From Moniliophthora roreri (taxonomy: Eukaryota; Basidiomycota; Agaricomycetes; Agaricales; Marasmiaceae): a stretch of DNA of 64,000 nucleotides. Below are positions 35,370 through 46,617 of this stretch, piece after piece; the stretch's first letter is position 1, and every line of letters begins with the position of its first letter. The position numbers and the translations under genes are program-made. A model generated the notes under the pieces. That model was given only the letters and a program-made list of their open reading frames with translations. It was not told the origin of the DNA and searched no databases. Location: positions 1-64,000 of the forward strand of contig LATX02000218.1 of NCBI GenBank assembly GCA_001466705.2, written 5' to 3'.

Positions 35370-35810
35370 AGCAGACCCACTGGCTTTGTCGGCCAAGGGT
35401 GCTTTGTCAACAGAGGCAGCGCATCCAGATGCTTTACCTTTTGTGTTGCAGGCCTTCTTCTTCACACAGTTGTTGATGTCATGCTTGTCACTGCAGAACA
35501 TGCAAAGGCTGTTCTCCCATCAGTGCTTGCATTCTTTGTCCATCAGTTTCCCATTCTTAAGCTTGCCTTCAAGCCAAGAGGGTAGTGATTTGGACTGGTT
35601 ACCTGAGCTGGACTTTGACTTAGCAGTGGAAGAGGAAGATGAAGAGCCTTGGTCTGAGGACTTGGAATTGCCTGAGTTAGAGTTGGAACCTGAGTTCCTG
35701 CTCAAAGACAAACTCTTGCTATCCTTGCCTCTGGAACCGGAACTGGTGCCAGACTTTGGACCTGAAGACTGGGCAGATCCTGATGTGCAAGACTTCTCAG
35801 CCTGTCAAGA
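35370..35810 (-). pseudogene. el8 gag C-terminus (nucleocapsid)
   Basis: A Ser/Gly/Lys-rich linker leads to [19 protein letters not shown], a stop, and [33 protein letters not shown] is a CX2CX3HX4C knuckle as found in gag of fungal gypsy elements. A Lys/Ala-rich tail ([16 protein letters not shown]) follows. The capsid part is not found to the right. Confidence 0.75.
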
Positions 35811-36920
35811 CCAATACCAGTTGTCAATCGAATGGGCGAGATCTCAGATAATATATATACCTCAAGGAAGCTCACAAGAGTATACAGGCACCAACTCTTA
35901 GAGAAGCCAATATGCAACAGAGAATGAGGAGATAAAGATCAGCAGAGTAGCCAATGGTGGATATGACTGTTTTTGATAGTGCAGTTAGGCTGAGCAGGCC
36001 TTTTTACAACTTGGAGCAAGGTGTTCATGCACCTTCCTTGCTGTAGATTCTTATAATGAAGGAAAACAAAAGGAGATGGCAACAGCTCTGAAAGAGAATC
36101 AGGAACATGCACGTGGCAATGATGTTAACTTGTTAGGCATCACAAAAACTAACAAGCAGTTATAATGCTAATAGGATGGTAAGTAACAAGATACATACCT
36201 AATATAATGTCATGTAATTATTACACCTCTTATAACAAAGCTATGTGGTGTTGTAAGGTCCAAAACACAAGGCAATGAATTACAGAGATCACAATGGGTT
36301 ATAGGTGTTATAGCATGTTACCAGGCATTATATTGCATTACAGGTGTTATATCATGTTACAGGCAATATACTGCATTACAGGTGTTATATTCTGTTCTGA
36401 GCATTAGGTACTCTAGGCCATAACAATAATATATTTAATTCTCAACACAGATAGATAAAAAAATTATATATTCACTCAATATACATACATACACATATGA
36501 GTATCACTAGCAGCATAGATATATATGCAACCCCAGAAACCACCACTACAATCTGAATAGCCAAACAAGGTGTCTAAAGAAAGGAATGAGTGAACACATT
36601 GCTAAAAATATTCAAAAGAGGTACACTTACTGAAACATATGTCACAAGAGTGCAGGCTAATGACTGAAGACCCTAAGACAGTGTCATTAGTGAGCTAGAT
36701 GAAAGAGAGAGTGAAAAGAATGAACCTTTCATGGACCACACTTACACAGGTGTGGGCACTGATTATGACTTTTATGTTCAGGTGGGATGTGAGTGGGCAG
36801 GACATGAGTGGGCAGAATGTGAGGTTCAAGGTATTAGAACTAGACTTGAAGTCATAAGAGTCTATGTTGTAAAATAAATTGTAAATGACATACTTTCTTT
36901 TAGATAGTCATTGATAGGTT
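35811..36920. other. AT-rich spacer with short degenerate repeats
   Basis: Between about 36290 and 36410 a block of roughly 40 bp (GCATTACAGGTGTTATAT) recurs imperfectly. Similar TTATAATGCC motifs recur at 37850-37960. No coding signal. Confidence 0.5.
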
Positions 36921-37189
36921 TGGTGTTGGCATCAGTGTTGAGCAAGTTGCTGGCAGTGGTGAGGGCGATAATATGGTACATAATGTTGGCAGTGACGTGT
37001 CAGACAGCATTGGTATTGTTAGTGGCATCAAGGGACATTGCCAAGGGTGGTGTTGGCATTGAGATTGACATTGAGCACATTAGTGGTGAGGGCAGTGACA
37101 TGGCACATGACATTGATCGTGTTGCTGGCAGTAATGTGTCAGATGACATTGAGAACATCATTAGCAACAGTGGTGGGGATGTTACATTA
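36921..37189. repeat. Two-unit degenerate direct repeat
   Basis: TGGTGTTGGCAT starts units at 36921 and 37048 (period 127 bp). The units share GGCAGTGGTGAGGGC-, ACATGG- and GTGTCAGA-type blocks. The sequence continues behind the solo LTR as GACAATGACAGTAGTGGGG. Gly/Asp/Ile-rich in translation, probably not a gene. Confidence 0.5.
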
Positions 37190-37604
37190 CTTGCGCAGCA
37201 ATGACTACTCAACACTTCAATAATATTCAGTCTCAAGTCTCAAGTCAAGTTTGAGTTTGTTCAACAGATGTTGAAGTTCAGAGGTCCTTTGATCTTTCTT
37301 GCAACACAAGTTATGATAAACCAGGTCAAGCTGAAGACTCAGAGTCTCAGCCTGAGCACTTAAATACGTTACAATCAGTCATGTAATCCACCTTATGTAT
37401 GCGTCTGATAACTATGATGATCTGATAATAAATACCGACACAGTCAGAATATGAATAAGAGTTCTGATAGGGAAAAGGGAGCTAGGGAGGTGTACTAAGT
37501 CCGATGATAAAGAAGCATATGGATTAGAAGAAAAAGGGGGGCTGGGAAGGTGTATGTGTCCAATTGAAAGAGAAGCATAGATAGAGGGTAGTGAAAACAT
37601 AACA
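37190..37604 (-). repeat. Solo LTR
   Basis: 415 bp, TGTTACATTACTTG...CATAACA, minus orientation, with AGGTCAAGCTG and a minus-strand TATTTAAG box. Flanks GGGGA (37185-37189) and AGGGA (37605-37609) form a 5-bp duplication with one transition. Closest to the el1 LTR. Confidence 0.85.
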
Positions 37605-38344
37605 AGGGACAATGACAGTAGTGGGGACAATGATGGATGATGGTGGATGATGGTAGTGGTTAAGAAGAAAGAAGCAGAGTTGGAAAATTTGCTGGGTTTC
37701 TGAATTTAAGGTCCACTTTGAAGGAGTCTTCACTCACATGATTGCCCACACTTTTTTTTTTCTCCCTGCCCAATAGCGACACTGCATCACTTATGCAACT
37801 CCTAAGTATTCCAATAATATGCTACATAACACATAATAACACCCACAATCCAATATAACACCCACAACATGTTGTAATGCCTGAAGTGCAATATATCATG
37901 TTATAATGCCCTGTGACTATTATGAGGCATTATAATAGGTATGTAACTTGGTGATATTACTATGAAATAATTACATAGTATTCTAACTACACTACATTCC
38001 TCTAGGATAATTACAGGCTGTTGCATTTCATAGTAACACCCTGTAACCCATTGCAGTGGCCTGCAGATTTTGGTGATGGGAATGCGTCTAGACTACCACA
38101 TGGCTTTTTTTTTGTCACTTTCTTCACAACTATCACCCTCTCATCAGCCCTCAGCCAGCTAGTTGGTCATGGAGAACACATAGTAAACAAAATAATATCT
38201 TTCAGACTGCTTTGAGCTGTTCTCAAGACAACAGGTTGTTAACATCATCTAATGCTGATTGGCAACTTGTTGGCAACTCAGCAGAATCTTAATATCTTAA
38301 TAGCCATAAAATGCTTCAAAATGTGTTTCTTGTTGGCAGTCTTG
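37605..38344. other. No gene recognised
   Basis: AT-rich DNA with TTATAATGCC / CACCCACAA motifs only. Confidence 0.5.
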
Positions 38345-38352
38345 CTTACCAG

Positions 38353-39008
38353 CAGAGCTCTGCATGAGTATTGCTACTCATGGGTACTTGAGAGTTGACC
38401 CATAACAGAACTTGTAGGTTTGAGTGACCTGTGGATCTGGGTACTCAGAGTAGTGGGTCATTTGAGAGTCTGTGTCATAGATTCTAATGAAATTTTGTAA
38501 CCTATGGGTACCCATGACTCATGCATACTAGTATAGTAACAGCTAACTTGAAATACAGTTATGCTACTTATCTTCATCTGAGGCTTCTATAGCTACATTA
38601 TTCTCAACCTGATTTGCACCTCTAATAACTTGTTCTTATCACCTAGAGCTAGAGCCATCTTTGCCTCAGGCAAAAGTCCTAGTACCTGACCCCAGAATGC
38701 TAAGAAAGTTCCCTGACACACACTCTCATCTGAGAGTGAATAGCGCCTCTTGGTCACCATGAGGCCACCACATGAGAAGCACCTCTCAATCACAATCTAA
38801 GACATTGTAGATAGCCTGAGAATAGAGTAGTTAGTGGTAGAATAAAGGCAAAAATGCCAGTACCTATGAGTACCTGTGACTCTGATTCATGCAGATCTGG
38901 ATCACCCATGCTACAGGTCATTCATGGATCTGGGTAGCAACTTTTTTGGTGTTATACCCATGGGTCATGGATCCAGGTGATCTACAAGTTAACTCATGCA
39001 GAGCTCTG
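38353..39008 (-). mobile_element. Non-autonomous hAT-like element
   Basis: 656 bp with perfect 17-bp terminal inverted repeats (CAGAGCTCTGCATGAGT) and a perfect 8-bp target duplication CTTACCAG (38345-38352 and 39009-39016), the hAT signature. It keeps only the C-terminal end of a transposase on the minus strand, so it is a deletion derivative. Confidence 0.93.
38593..38811 (-). pseudogene. hAT transposase C-terminal fragment
   Basis: IERCFSCGGLMVTKRRYSLS followed by DESVCQGTFLAFWGQVLGLL is the hAT dimerisation region (typical VERxFS … RxxLxxExV pattern). A TAG interrupts just upstream (MS*IVIER). It lies wholly within the hAT element. Confidence 0.75.
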
Positions 39009-39016
39009 CTTACCAG

Positions 39017-40623
39017 GTATGGACCAACCTGTATAAGCTCAATTACAATACTTCTGTCGAAGTGCCAGCCCTTGGGTATCCAGCACACTACCCACTACAG
39101 CTACTTTTCATTTCACAGCATGCTGTTTCACAAAGTTACCAGCCTCTGAGTGCATACACATCACAAAACTACCCCAACATGTTTTATACCTCTCTATGCT
39201 TTCAGAAAGCAGCTGAACAAAGGTAAGTGGCCTTGGATTGCAGTATAACTGTACTGACAAGGTTCATCATTGGCAGGTTCACTATTTGTACAGGTGGGCC
39301 ATGTTTCTGTGGTGCTCACCATTGAAGAAATTGTGGAATATCCAAATCTGCAGGCAGATAGTCTGCTCTCAAACATTGATACAAGCTATATTTCTGTTCA
39401 CTAATACTATATCTATTGAAATCAAGTGAAGCGATTAAGTTGGCCTGATAGGAACTATTGAATGTGTTCAGGCGATGCACCATGACTTCAAGTAGTTCAT
39501 TGATCCTCAAATCATTTTCGGGCCAATGAGCAGACCCATCAGGATTGGTACGAAAGTTGTACACTTTGTTACTAAATGTCTATTTGTACAACAAGGTCAT
39601 TTAAAAACTGTGAGGTGTCATAAATGGAGATAAGTATACTAAATACACTAATTATGCAGCCTCAATTGGCTGAGATGTCATTATCTGAAGACTTTTAATA
39701 ATCAAAAGCTCATAAATAACTACTTTTGACTCCACTAGCAACTTTCACTGTTACTGATGGTAACTGCAGAAGCACAGTTGACCAGTGCAAATGGGACCCC
39801 CCCCTCCAGAATAATCTGACTGGGATGGTACATTTGTTGAGAATATGTCAATGGTGCTGTGTAAGGTGTCTGCATATGATGAATCTGGTGCAGAGTCCAA
39901 ATTCGAGCTGATCGGGACATATTTGCATCAATAGTATTTCAAATGACACCTTGCACAGAGCTTTGCTGGGCCCTCTGGGTGAGGCTCACAGTGCACTTTT
40001 TGTGCTCAGCAATTGGTGCAGGCTAGAGGCATGCAGGAGTGACAAGGTCTTGTGTTTGAAAGAGTGCTCATGCTGGGAGTAGCTGGGAAAGATTATTGAG
40101 GAAACCTAGCTGCAAATACCTGAGTACTTAAACTAAAGAAAATTCTGAGGTGGCATGTAAACAATAAGTCTCTGGACCTGGTCTTTGTCCAAACCCAGTA
40201 TGGCTGTTAGGCCCACATGGACCACTTTTTGTCCAAACCTCAGAACAGCCCCCCCCCCTATAACTATCCAGGGTCCTACTAGCTTTTGAAGCTATTCAGT
40301 GAGCTTGAATCACCAAATGATTTGCTTTGACATATTATGACTTCACACTCATTTCATGAACTATCGTTTTAGTTAGCAAACATACAGACCCCTCCACAAT
40401 GATTACTGTAAAGTGAGATTAGATGTCACCTGGCAAGAAAAGTGAAGAACTCACATTGGTGCTTGGCTCAGCAGTCCAACAAAACTATACAAATGGTCAG
40501 TGCAGTATGAGAAACACTATTACTCTTGCCAGTTGGGATTTTTGCTTGTGAAAATGAACAGATCCTTTTGTCACACCCCATAGGGCTTGATGGGCACCAA
40601 TTAGGAGAAAAGTAATGACTACC
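39017..40623. other. No gene clearly recognised
   Basis: A minus-strand run at 39316-39564 (82 codons, FRTNPDGSAHWPENDLRINE, SLDFNRYSISEQKYSLYQ) has protein-like composition, and a second lies at 39735-39920. They could be exons of an old gene. I cannot name a family. Confidence 0.4.
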
Positions 40624-40631
40624 ACCTTGAG

Positions 40632-41328
40632 TAGTGTTGCACAGGCTCAGGCTCAGAGCCATGGGCCAGCCTGAGCCAAGCTGGGCTTTTTGTAGGGCTC
40701 AAGAAGGGCCCACATCACACAAAACTGCAAAAGGTTATGACCCATCTCCAGGGGGTTATAACCCTGGTTCCAGCAGTTATAACCCACCAAAACCAGTCAT
40801 AACCTAGTTATAACCTAGTTATAACTGAGTTATGACTTTTTGCATGTTTGTGCAATGCAAGGCCCAGCTCAGGTGTTTGTGAGCCCTGGGCCTCGGGCTT
40901 GGGGCATGGCTCTGCAAGCGCTCAGACACTTGTTTAAGCACCGAAATGGGTCCTTAATTTCATTGACATTGTTCACACTGAACATCAACATCTTGCGGAG
41001 AGGCTGTGTGGACAATTTCAATGGACCCTATACACACCTGGCTTCAATTAATATCCTCCTGCACATCTGAATCACTTACAGCTTACCTCTAATTTTGACA
41101 ACCTTTCATAGATTCACGTTTGAGCACGGCATGTGCAAGACACGTAGAAAACAATCAAAGCACATTCACTCACCCTAGAACCCTCACTCGGTGTCATTCT
41201 AAGGATTGGTTCTCATTCCACGCACAAAATACACGCTACCAACGAGCCGTGGCTTGAGCCCGAGCCGGGCCTGAGCCAGCCTGAATTGACGGCCTAAGGC
41301 CCAGCTCACAACTTGGATGGGCCTGAGC
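40632..41328. mobile_element. hAT-like element 2, left part
   Basis: Starts TAGTGTTGCACAGGCTCAGG. The far end, at 55992, reads in reverse complement TAGTGTTGCATGGGCTCAGG. Flanks ACCTTGAG (40624-40631) and GCCTCGAG (55993-56000) match at 6 of 8 positions, both mismatches being transitions and one a CpG. The body is GC-rich with repeated GGCCTGAGCC-like words and no transposase. Interrupted by el6. Confidence 0.72.
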
Positions 41329-41784
41329 TGTTACGTTACTTGCGCAGCAACGTCAACTCAACTACCCTAACGAAGAGTCCCTTCGTTTAAGTAGTCTTAG
41401 CAAGTTCAAGTTCGAGTTCGTTCAGCGGCTGCTGAAGTTCAGAAGTCCTTTCAATATTGGCATTGACACAAGTGTAGAATTAACCAGGTCAAGCTGGAGA
41501 CTTAGAGTCTCAGCTTGAGCACTTAAATACATTACAACTGAGCTAGTACTAACTATATACGTATAGCTGATGAGTTCGGTGATTGTCTAAGGTTTCCCAA
41601 AGCTATTGGGGTATGAGTAATGTTATACAAAGGGATAAGCAAATGGGGACGAGGAAGGTGGACGAGTCCGATGGTAAGAAGAAGCATGGATATGAGAGGG
41701 AAATGGAAACTGGGAAGGTGTATAAGTCCGATGACAAGGGGAAGCATATGTAGTACTACAGAAGAAAAGAGAAAGTTCGTAACA
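41329..41784 (-). repeat. el6 3' LTR
   Basis: 456 bp, TGTTACGTTACTTGCGC...TTCGTAACA. Differs from the 5' LTR (55474-55929) at six positions, five of them CpG transitions. Inside it lies a minus-strand polypurine tract (GTTGGGGGGGTAA). Confidence 0.95.
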
Positions 41785-41825
41785 TTACCCCCCCAACAAG
41801 GGGGCAAACTCCATTTGTCCTCTAC

Positions 41826-42743
41826 TTACGACTCACCGTCTCCATATAACTCCGTGTTGTAATCATACGACATATCGGGCCTGTCATCCAAGTCCAGCAT
41901 CTCATCCATAGCTTCCATCCGCGGAGTTGCAGGCACATCAGAAGGAGGCTGCCATCCCATAGCCAGCCGTTCTTCAACCAAAAGCATCCTCACCTTTTTT
42001 GGGTCCGCTCCTACGAACAGTAATTGGGCATCTCGGTCATAGTCATTCACCAGCATCTCAACATTCTCCTCTGAGGTTGTCGTAGGGCTCGTCATTGTAC
42101 CACCGTTCATCGTCATAACGGCGACCATCCAACATAGAGTCTGAGCCTGAATTAGACTGTTGGTGCGCAATACGGCCAGACCTTCGTTGGTCAGGGCAGT
42201 GGCCAGACGTATGTCCAGGCTGAGTCTTGAAGCATCTGTGACACATGTACTGCGGGCAATTTCTGGCGAAATGGCGCTCCAGTCCGCACACAGGGCAGAG
42301 ACGCGGTCGATGAGCTGCGTCATTGGGGTCGGGGCCGGAGTCGGACTTCTCAAGCTGAGAGTTGGTGGGTCTTTGACGTTTTCGGGGATTTCGTTCTCCT
42401 GTTCCCTGTCCTCAGCCGCGTCCTCTGACTCCACGAGAGCAACCTCCCCTCCAACCGCGGGGATGTACTCCACCTTCCGGTGGAACTGTGGCTTCAGGCG
42501 TCTGAAGATTTTGGGGGTCAACGGCGGTTGGAGGTTCGGATTGAGAGGGGGCAAGGGAGTCGAGCGACTCGACCTTAGGTTTGACGTTGGGAGTGGGAGT
42601 GGGGTCAGGATAAACGAGGGTGTTGTCAGGTTCGGGGGAGGAATGGGTAGCAGCGGGGAGTCCCACTCTGTTATCCACGGGTTCTGAGGTAAGCCTAGAG
42701 ATGAGGCTTCGAGTGTCGTTGATGTCGGGACGGGGGTATCCAT
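41826..42743 (-). CDS. el6 +1-frame ORF overlapping the post-pol gene
   Basis: Intact 305-codon ORF lying +1 relative to the zinc-knuckle protein, overlapping it for about 690 nt and extending 230 nt beyond its end. N-terminal part Pro/Ser/Thr-rich (PSFILTPLPLPTSNLRSS), middle with IFRRLKPQFH and VSALCADWSAISPEIARS, C-terminal part RDAQLLFVGADPKKVRMLLV, acidic end SYDYNTELYGDGES. El7 keeps the same ORF open (297 codons), including the non-overlapping C-terminus, and el3 has a counterpart in the same relative frame. No membrane segment. How it would be translated is unknown: internal start, splicing, or +1 shift. Confidence 0.62.
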   Translation of the reverse strand: MDTPVPTSTTLEASSLGLPQNPWITEWDSPLLPIPPPNLTTPSFILTPLPLPTSNLRSSRSTPLPPLNPNLQPPLTPKIFRRLKPQFHRKVEYIPAVGGEVALVESEDAAEDREQENEIPENVKDPPTLSLRSPTPAPTPMTQLIDRVSALCADWSAISPEIARSTCVTDASRLSLDIRLATALTNEGLAVLRTNSLIQAQTLCWMVAVMTMNGGTMTSPTTTSEENVEMLVNDYDRDAQLLFVGADPKKVRMLLVEERLAMGWQPPSDVPATPRMEAMDEMLDLDDRPDMSYDYNTELYGDGES

Positions 42744-43236
42744 TCCTGTCGGTTTGTTGTCCGAGTCTGTCGAGGAGGCTGAAGGAGAGGGGATGAGGGT
42801 ATTCCGACATCGCTCTAGGATCTGCGGGAGGAGGCATGGACAAATGGGGGTGATAGGGAAATGTTGACAGTACCGTGACGGGACCTTCGAGCCCCAACTG
42901 ATAGTTACAGGTGTACATTACTTGGTTTGCAATCTCAAGACTGCAGCTTTCAACGATTCTTTTGAATAGTTTTCGTTGACCCCTGAGGAAAAACAGACTT
43001 TTGACGCAGGGTTCCAGTCGGTTGTGCTGATCAGCGGCGTTCCTGATTTGATCGTCGTACTGCCCGGTATTGAAGAGATGAAGGAGTTGGTAGGGGTTGG
43101 GTTTGAGGCTGTTTGGGTAGGTGATATTTTCTCCGTATTGTCCTTCTCCCGGCACAGTAGGAACAGGGCTCGGGTCTTGGGTCGGCTGGCTGCCAGCAAG
43201 AGAAGAGGAAGAGGCAGCGGAGGATACATTGGACAT
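42058..43236 (-). pseudogene. el6 post-pol protein with double zinc knuckle
   Basis: 392-residue frame from ATG 43236 with one stop, TGA at 42412-42414 (el7 reads Arg there). The pol stop TAA is followed by one codon and this ATG (TAA AAC ATG), in frame with pol, which suggests reinitiation or read-through. Layout: N-terminal domain (LLHLFNTGQYDDQIRNAAD, SLFFLRGQRKLFKRIVES, GLEGPVTVL), a Pro-rich linker, an Arg/Gly-rich patch (RGWRGGCSRGVRGRG) and two knuckles, CPVCGLERHFARNC and CHRCFKTQPGHTSGHC, then an acidic Tyr/Trp end. Composition suggests nucleic-acid binding. The family is unknown to me, and no envelope features are present. Confidence 0.75.
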
Positions 43237-43239
43237 GTT

Positions 43240-46121
43240 TTACGATGGGCTGATGGGTATGGGATCTTTGGGTCTCACTCTATGCTTCTTTATATAGCCT
43301 TTGAGGAGGTCTAGACAATTCTCCATTTCTTCCATGCGGATCCATCGGTTATGGGACGAGTTGTAACCGGTGTACGACACGAGGAATTTGCAAGGCCGTT
43401 TCTTTGGTCTGTGCCCCACTACCGCTTCTACTTCATATTCTTCGAACCCTTCAATGAGATCTGGGGGTGGTTCTGTGAAACTCGGTCCATGGGCTTCGGT
43501 CTGTTTGAACGGCGATAGTAACGCTGTGTGAAAAACAGGGTGGATCTTCCACTGATGGGGTAAGTCCAACTTGTATGTCACCGGTCCGAGTACCTTGAGG
43601 ATTTTGAATGGTCCTTCTCTTTTCGGAGCTAGTTTCTTTGACGGGTACCCCATTGCTAGGTTCTTTGCTTCTAACCAGACCTTCTGTCCTTCTTCGAATA
43701 CATCCAACTTCTGCTTCTCCCTTCATATCATCTGTTGTCGTGCTAATTCCAGTAGGCTCGCAGTTTCCTCTCTTACCCTCTTTAGTTCCTGAAGTCGCTC
43801 TTCTACCGATGGAATCGTTGTTCTTTCGAATACCGTTGGGAGCGGGCGAGGGTGATATCCCATCATCATGAAGAACGGGGATTTCTTGAGGACTGAATGG
43901 GTTCGATTGTTGTGAGCGAATTCCGCCAAAGGGAGATATTCCTTCCACCGGGTCTGTTCTTTCGCACAAAACGGTCTGAGATAAACCTTGACTTCTTGAT
44001 TCACTCGTTCCGTTTCTCCATCCATCTGTGGGTGGAATGCCGTACTCATGGAATGTTTGATGGACAGCTGCTCTCCCATCTCCTGAAATACTTCCATGGC
44101 GAATCTGAGGTCTCGATCGGATATAATTCAGTCCAGTAGTCCAAATCTTTTGTAGAGGTGTTGAATCAGCATTTCCGCGACTTTGGTGGCGTCTGTTGTT
44201 TTGGTGCATGGAGTAAAAATTACCCTCTTTGTAGACGAGTGGTCCACCACGACCAAAATTGAATCCATGCCGTCACACTCGGGGAGATCCGTGATAAGGT
44301 CCATGGTGCAGACCTGAAAGGAGAAGGAGTTCGTCGGCTCTTGAAAGGGTTGAATCAGAGTTCTTGTCAGGTGTGTGTTAATCTTGGACTGTTGACATAT
44401 TGCGCAACCGTCCACGAAGCCCTTGATGAATTTAACCATCCCTGGCCACCAGAAGTCTCGCTGTATTTGTTCGATGGTGTTCCATTGGCCTGGGTGTCCC
44501 ACCCCTGGGGTCTCGTGGATAGCCCGTACTATTCGTCGGCGGAGATCAATATCATTTGGTACATAAACTCGATTCTGGAAGAAGAGTAGATCGCTGTCGA
44601 TTCTCCAGTCTGATAATGCAGACTTGATTGGCGGCACGCCCTGGTGTAGTAGCTGCTCCAGGGCCGATTTGTGAAAATCGTCCGGGCCCAACTGTTCCAC
44701 TATGTTGTCCTTTAATCCCAGGTCGATTCCTTTGATGAAAAGTCGATCTGGTAGGACAACGACATCTTCGTTATCATTGTCGACATCGTCTTGTTCGTTA
44801 CTCCGTCGTGACAGGGCATCTGCCTGAGAGATAGATTTCCCGGGAACGTGTACTAATCCTAAATCGAATTCTGATAGGAAAAGACTCCATCTTGCTTGTC
44901 GTCTGTTTAGTTTTTGTGCCATTCGGAAGTACGTCAGGTTCTTGTGATCTGACAGGACGACAATCTTGAACTTCCCTCCCATGAGGTAGTGACGCCATTC
45001 CATAAGTGCTCTGTAAATTGCAAGGAGTTCGCGATCGTAAATCTCATAGTTCCTTTCCGCAGGAGAAAATGATTTGGACAGGTAGCCACATGGGTGCCAT
45101 TCACCGTCCGCCCCTTTTTGTCTGAGTACTGCACCCGTGGCCCATTTCGAAGCATCGGCCTCTATAACGAAGGGCTTGTCGACATCAGGCATGACCAATA
45201 TCGGTTCGGAGAGGAATTTCGCCTTCAGAAGATCGAAGGCTAGCTGACACTGCATTGTCCAGTCGAACTTCCGATTTTTCTGCAGTAAATCGTTCAAAGG
45301 TCTTGTAAGATGTGCATATTTCCCGATGAACTTCCTGTAGAAATTCCCAAATCCTAAAAATGCGCGTACCCCTTTCACCGTCTGGGGAGGTTCCCATTCG
45401 GCTATTCCTGCCAGTTTTATCGGGTCCATAGCGATGTATCTGGGCCTAATAACCATTCCCAAGAATACTACTTCTGTTACGTCAAATTTGCATTTCTCCG
45501 GTTTGAGGAACAGATCGTGCTTCTTGAGGCGACGCATTAGCCGTTCCGTGCATTCCCTGTGTTCGTCTCGATCTTTGGAGAAGATGAGGATGTCATCCAT
45601 GTAGACTACGCACCACCCTTCGTCGATGAAATCAGAGAGAATGTCGTTCATAAAGGCTTGGAAGGTGGCGGGGGAATTGCTTAGTCCAAAGAACATCATG
45701 GTTGGTTCGAAAAGTCCTCTATTCGTTTTGAAGGCGGCCTTCCATTGATCTCTGTCTTTTATCCGAACGTTATTGTATCCGTTCCGAAGATCGAGCTTTG
45801 TGAACACCGTCGCTCCTTTTAGTTTGTCAAGAAGTTCTGAAATTAGAGGAAGGGGATAAGCGTTCTTCACTGTTTCTTTATTGAGTTCCCTGTAATCCTG
45901 TGTGGGTCTCAATGCTCCCTTCTCCTTTTTTGCCACGAAGAAGAAGGGGGAAGCCATCGGAGACTTTGATTTGTGAATATACCCTTTTCTTAGATTTTCT
46001 TCGAGGAATCTGTCCTGCTCTTCCTGCTCCACAGGGCTTAATGGGTACAGCTTGCAATTTCTCGGGACGAAGTCTGGTTTGAGGTCGATGGCATGGTCAT
46101 ATGTCCGAGACGGTGGGAATC
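43240..46121 (-). pseudogene. el6 pol, distal part: RT, RNase H, integrase, chromodomain
   Basis: Continues the protease at 53406-54014 across the inserted el7. One long open frame runs from 46121 to 44128: RT with YMDD at about 45595-45606, RNase H, integrase HHCC domain and first catalytic Asp (MDLITDLP). TGA at 44128 replaces the CGA of the LPDRIISD motif. The second open stretch (43723-44126) holds the core end with [14 protein letters not shown], and ends at TGA (MI*REK). The last (43240-43707) has the integrase C-terminus and chromodomain (EYEVEAVVGHR … FLVSYTGYNSSHNRW). Only two stops, both TGA at Arg positions. Confidence 0.93.
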
Positions 46122-46578
46122 TGTTACGTTACTTGTGTAGCAACGTTAACTTCAACTAACTTCAACGAAGAATCCCCTTCGTAAAGTAGTTTCACAGGTT
46201 CAAGTTCGAGTTCGTTCAGCGGCTGCTGAAGTTCAGAAATCCTTCAATATAGGTGTTGACACAAGTGTATAATAAACCAGGTCAAGCTGGAGACTTATGG
46301 TCTCAGCTTGAGCGCTTAAATAGGTTACAACCGAGCAAATACTAACTATATACGTATAGCCGATGAGTTCGGTGATTGTCTAAGGTTTCCCGAAGCTATC
46401 GGGATATAAGTAATGATGTACAAAGGGATAAGTAAATGGGGACGAGGAAGGTGGATGAGTCCGATGGTAAAGAGAAGCATAGATGTGAGAAGGAAAGGGG
46501 AACTGGGAAGGTGTACGTGTCCGATGAAAAGAGAAGCATAGGTAGTACTACAAGGAAAAAGAGAAAGAGTTCGTAACA
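46122..46578 (-). repeat. el7 3' LTR
   Basis: 457 bp, TGTTACGTTACTTGTG...TTCGTAACA. Identical to 52949-53405 except for one CpG/CpA difference near the end. Target duplication GAATC at 46117-46121 and 53406-53410. Confidence 0.97.
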
Positions 46579-46617
46579 TTACCCCCTCAACAAGGGGCAA
46601 ACTCCGTTTGTCCTTAC

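Noticed and set aside
35386..35901. 171-codon plus-strand frame rich in Leu, Glu and Asp
   Set aside because: It is antisense to the Ser/Lys-rich el8 gag tail on the minus strand, which carries a recognisable zinc knuckle. The acidic composition mirrors that low-complexity sequence.
42160..42687. 175-codon plus-strand frame opposite the el6 post-pol gene
   Set aside because: No start context, no conservation of reading in el7 beyond what the minus-strand genes force, and lies opposite two coding frames.
41826..43236. Post-pol gene as an envelope protein
   Set aside because: No signal peptide, membrane segment or glycosylation-rich ectodomain in any copy; zinc knuckles and Arg/Gly patch argue for nucleic-acid binding.
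43451..44209. 252-codon minus-strand frame overlapping el6 integrase
   Set aside because: Shadow frame of pol. Its Arg/Ser/Gly-rich composition comes from reading integrase codons out of frame.
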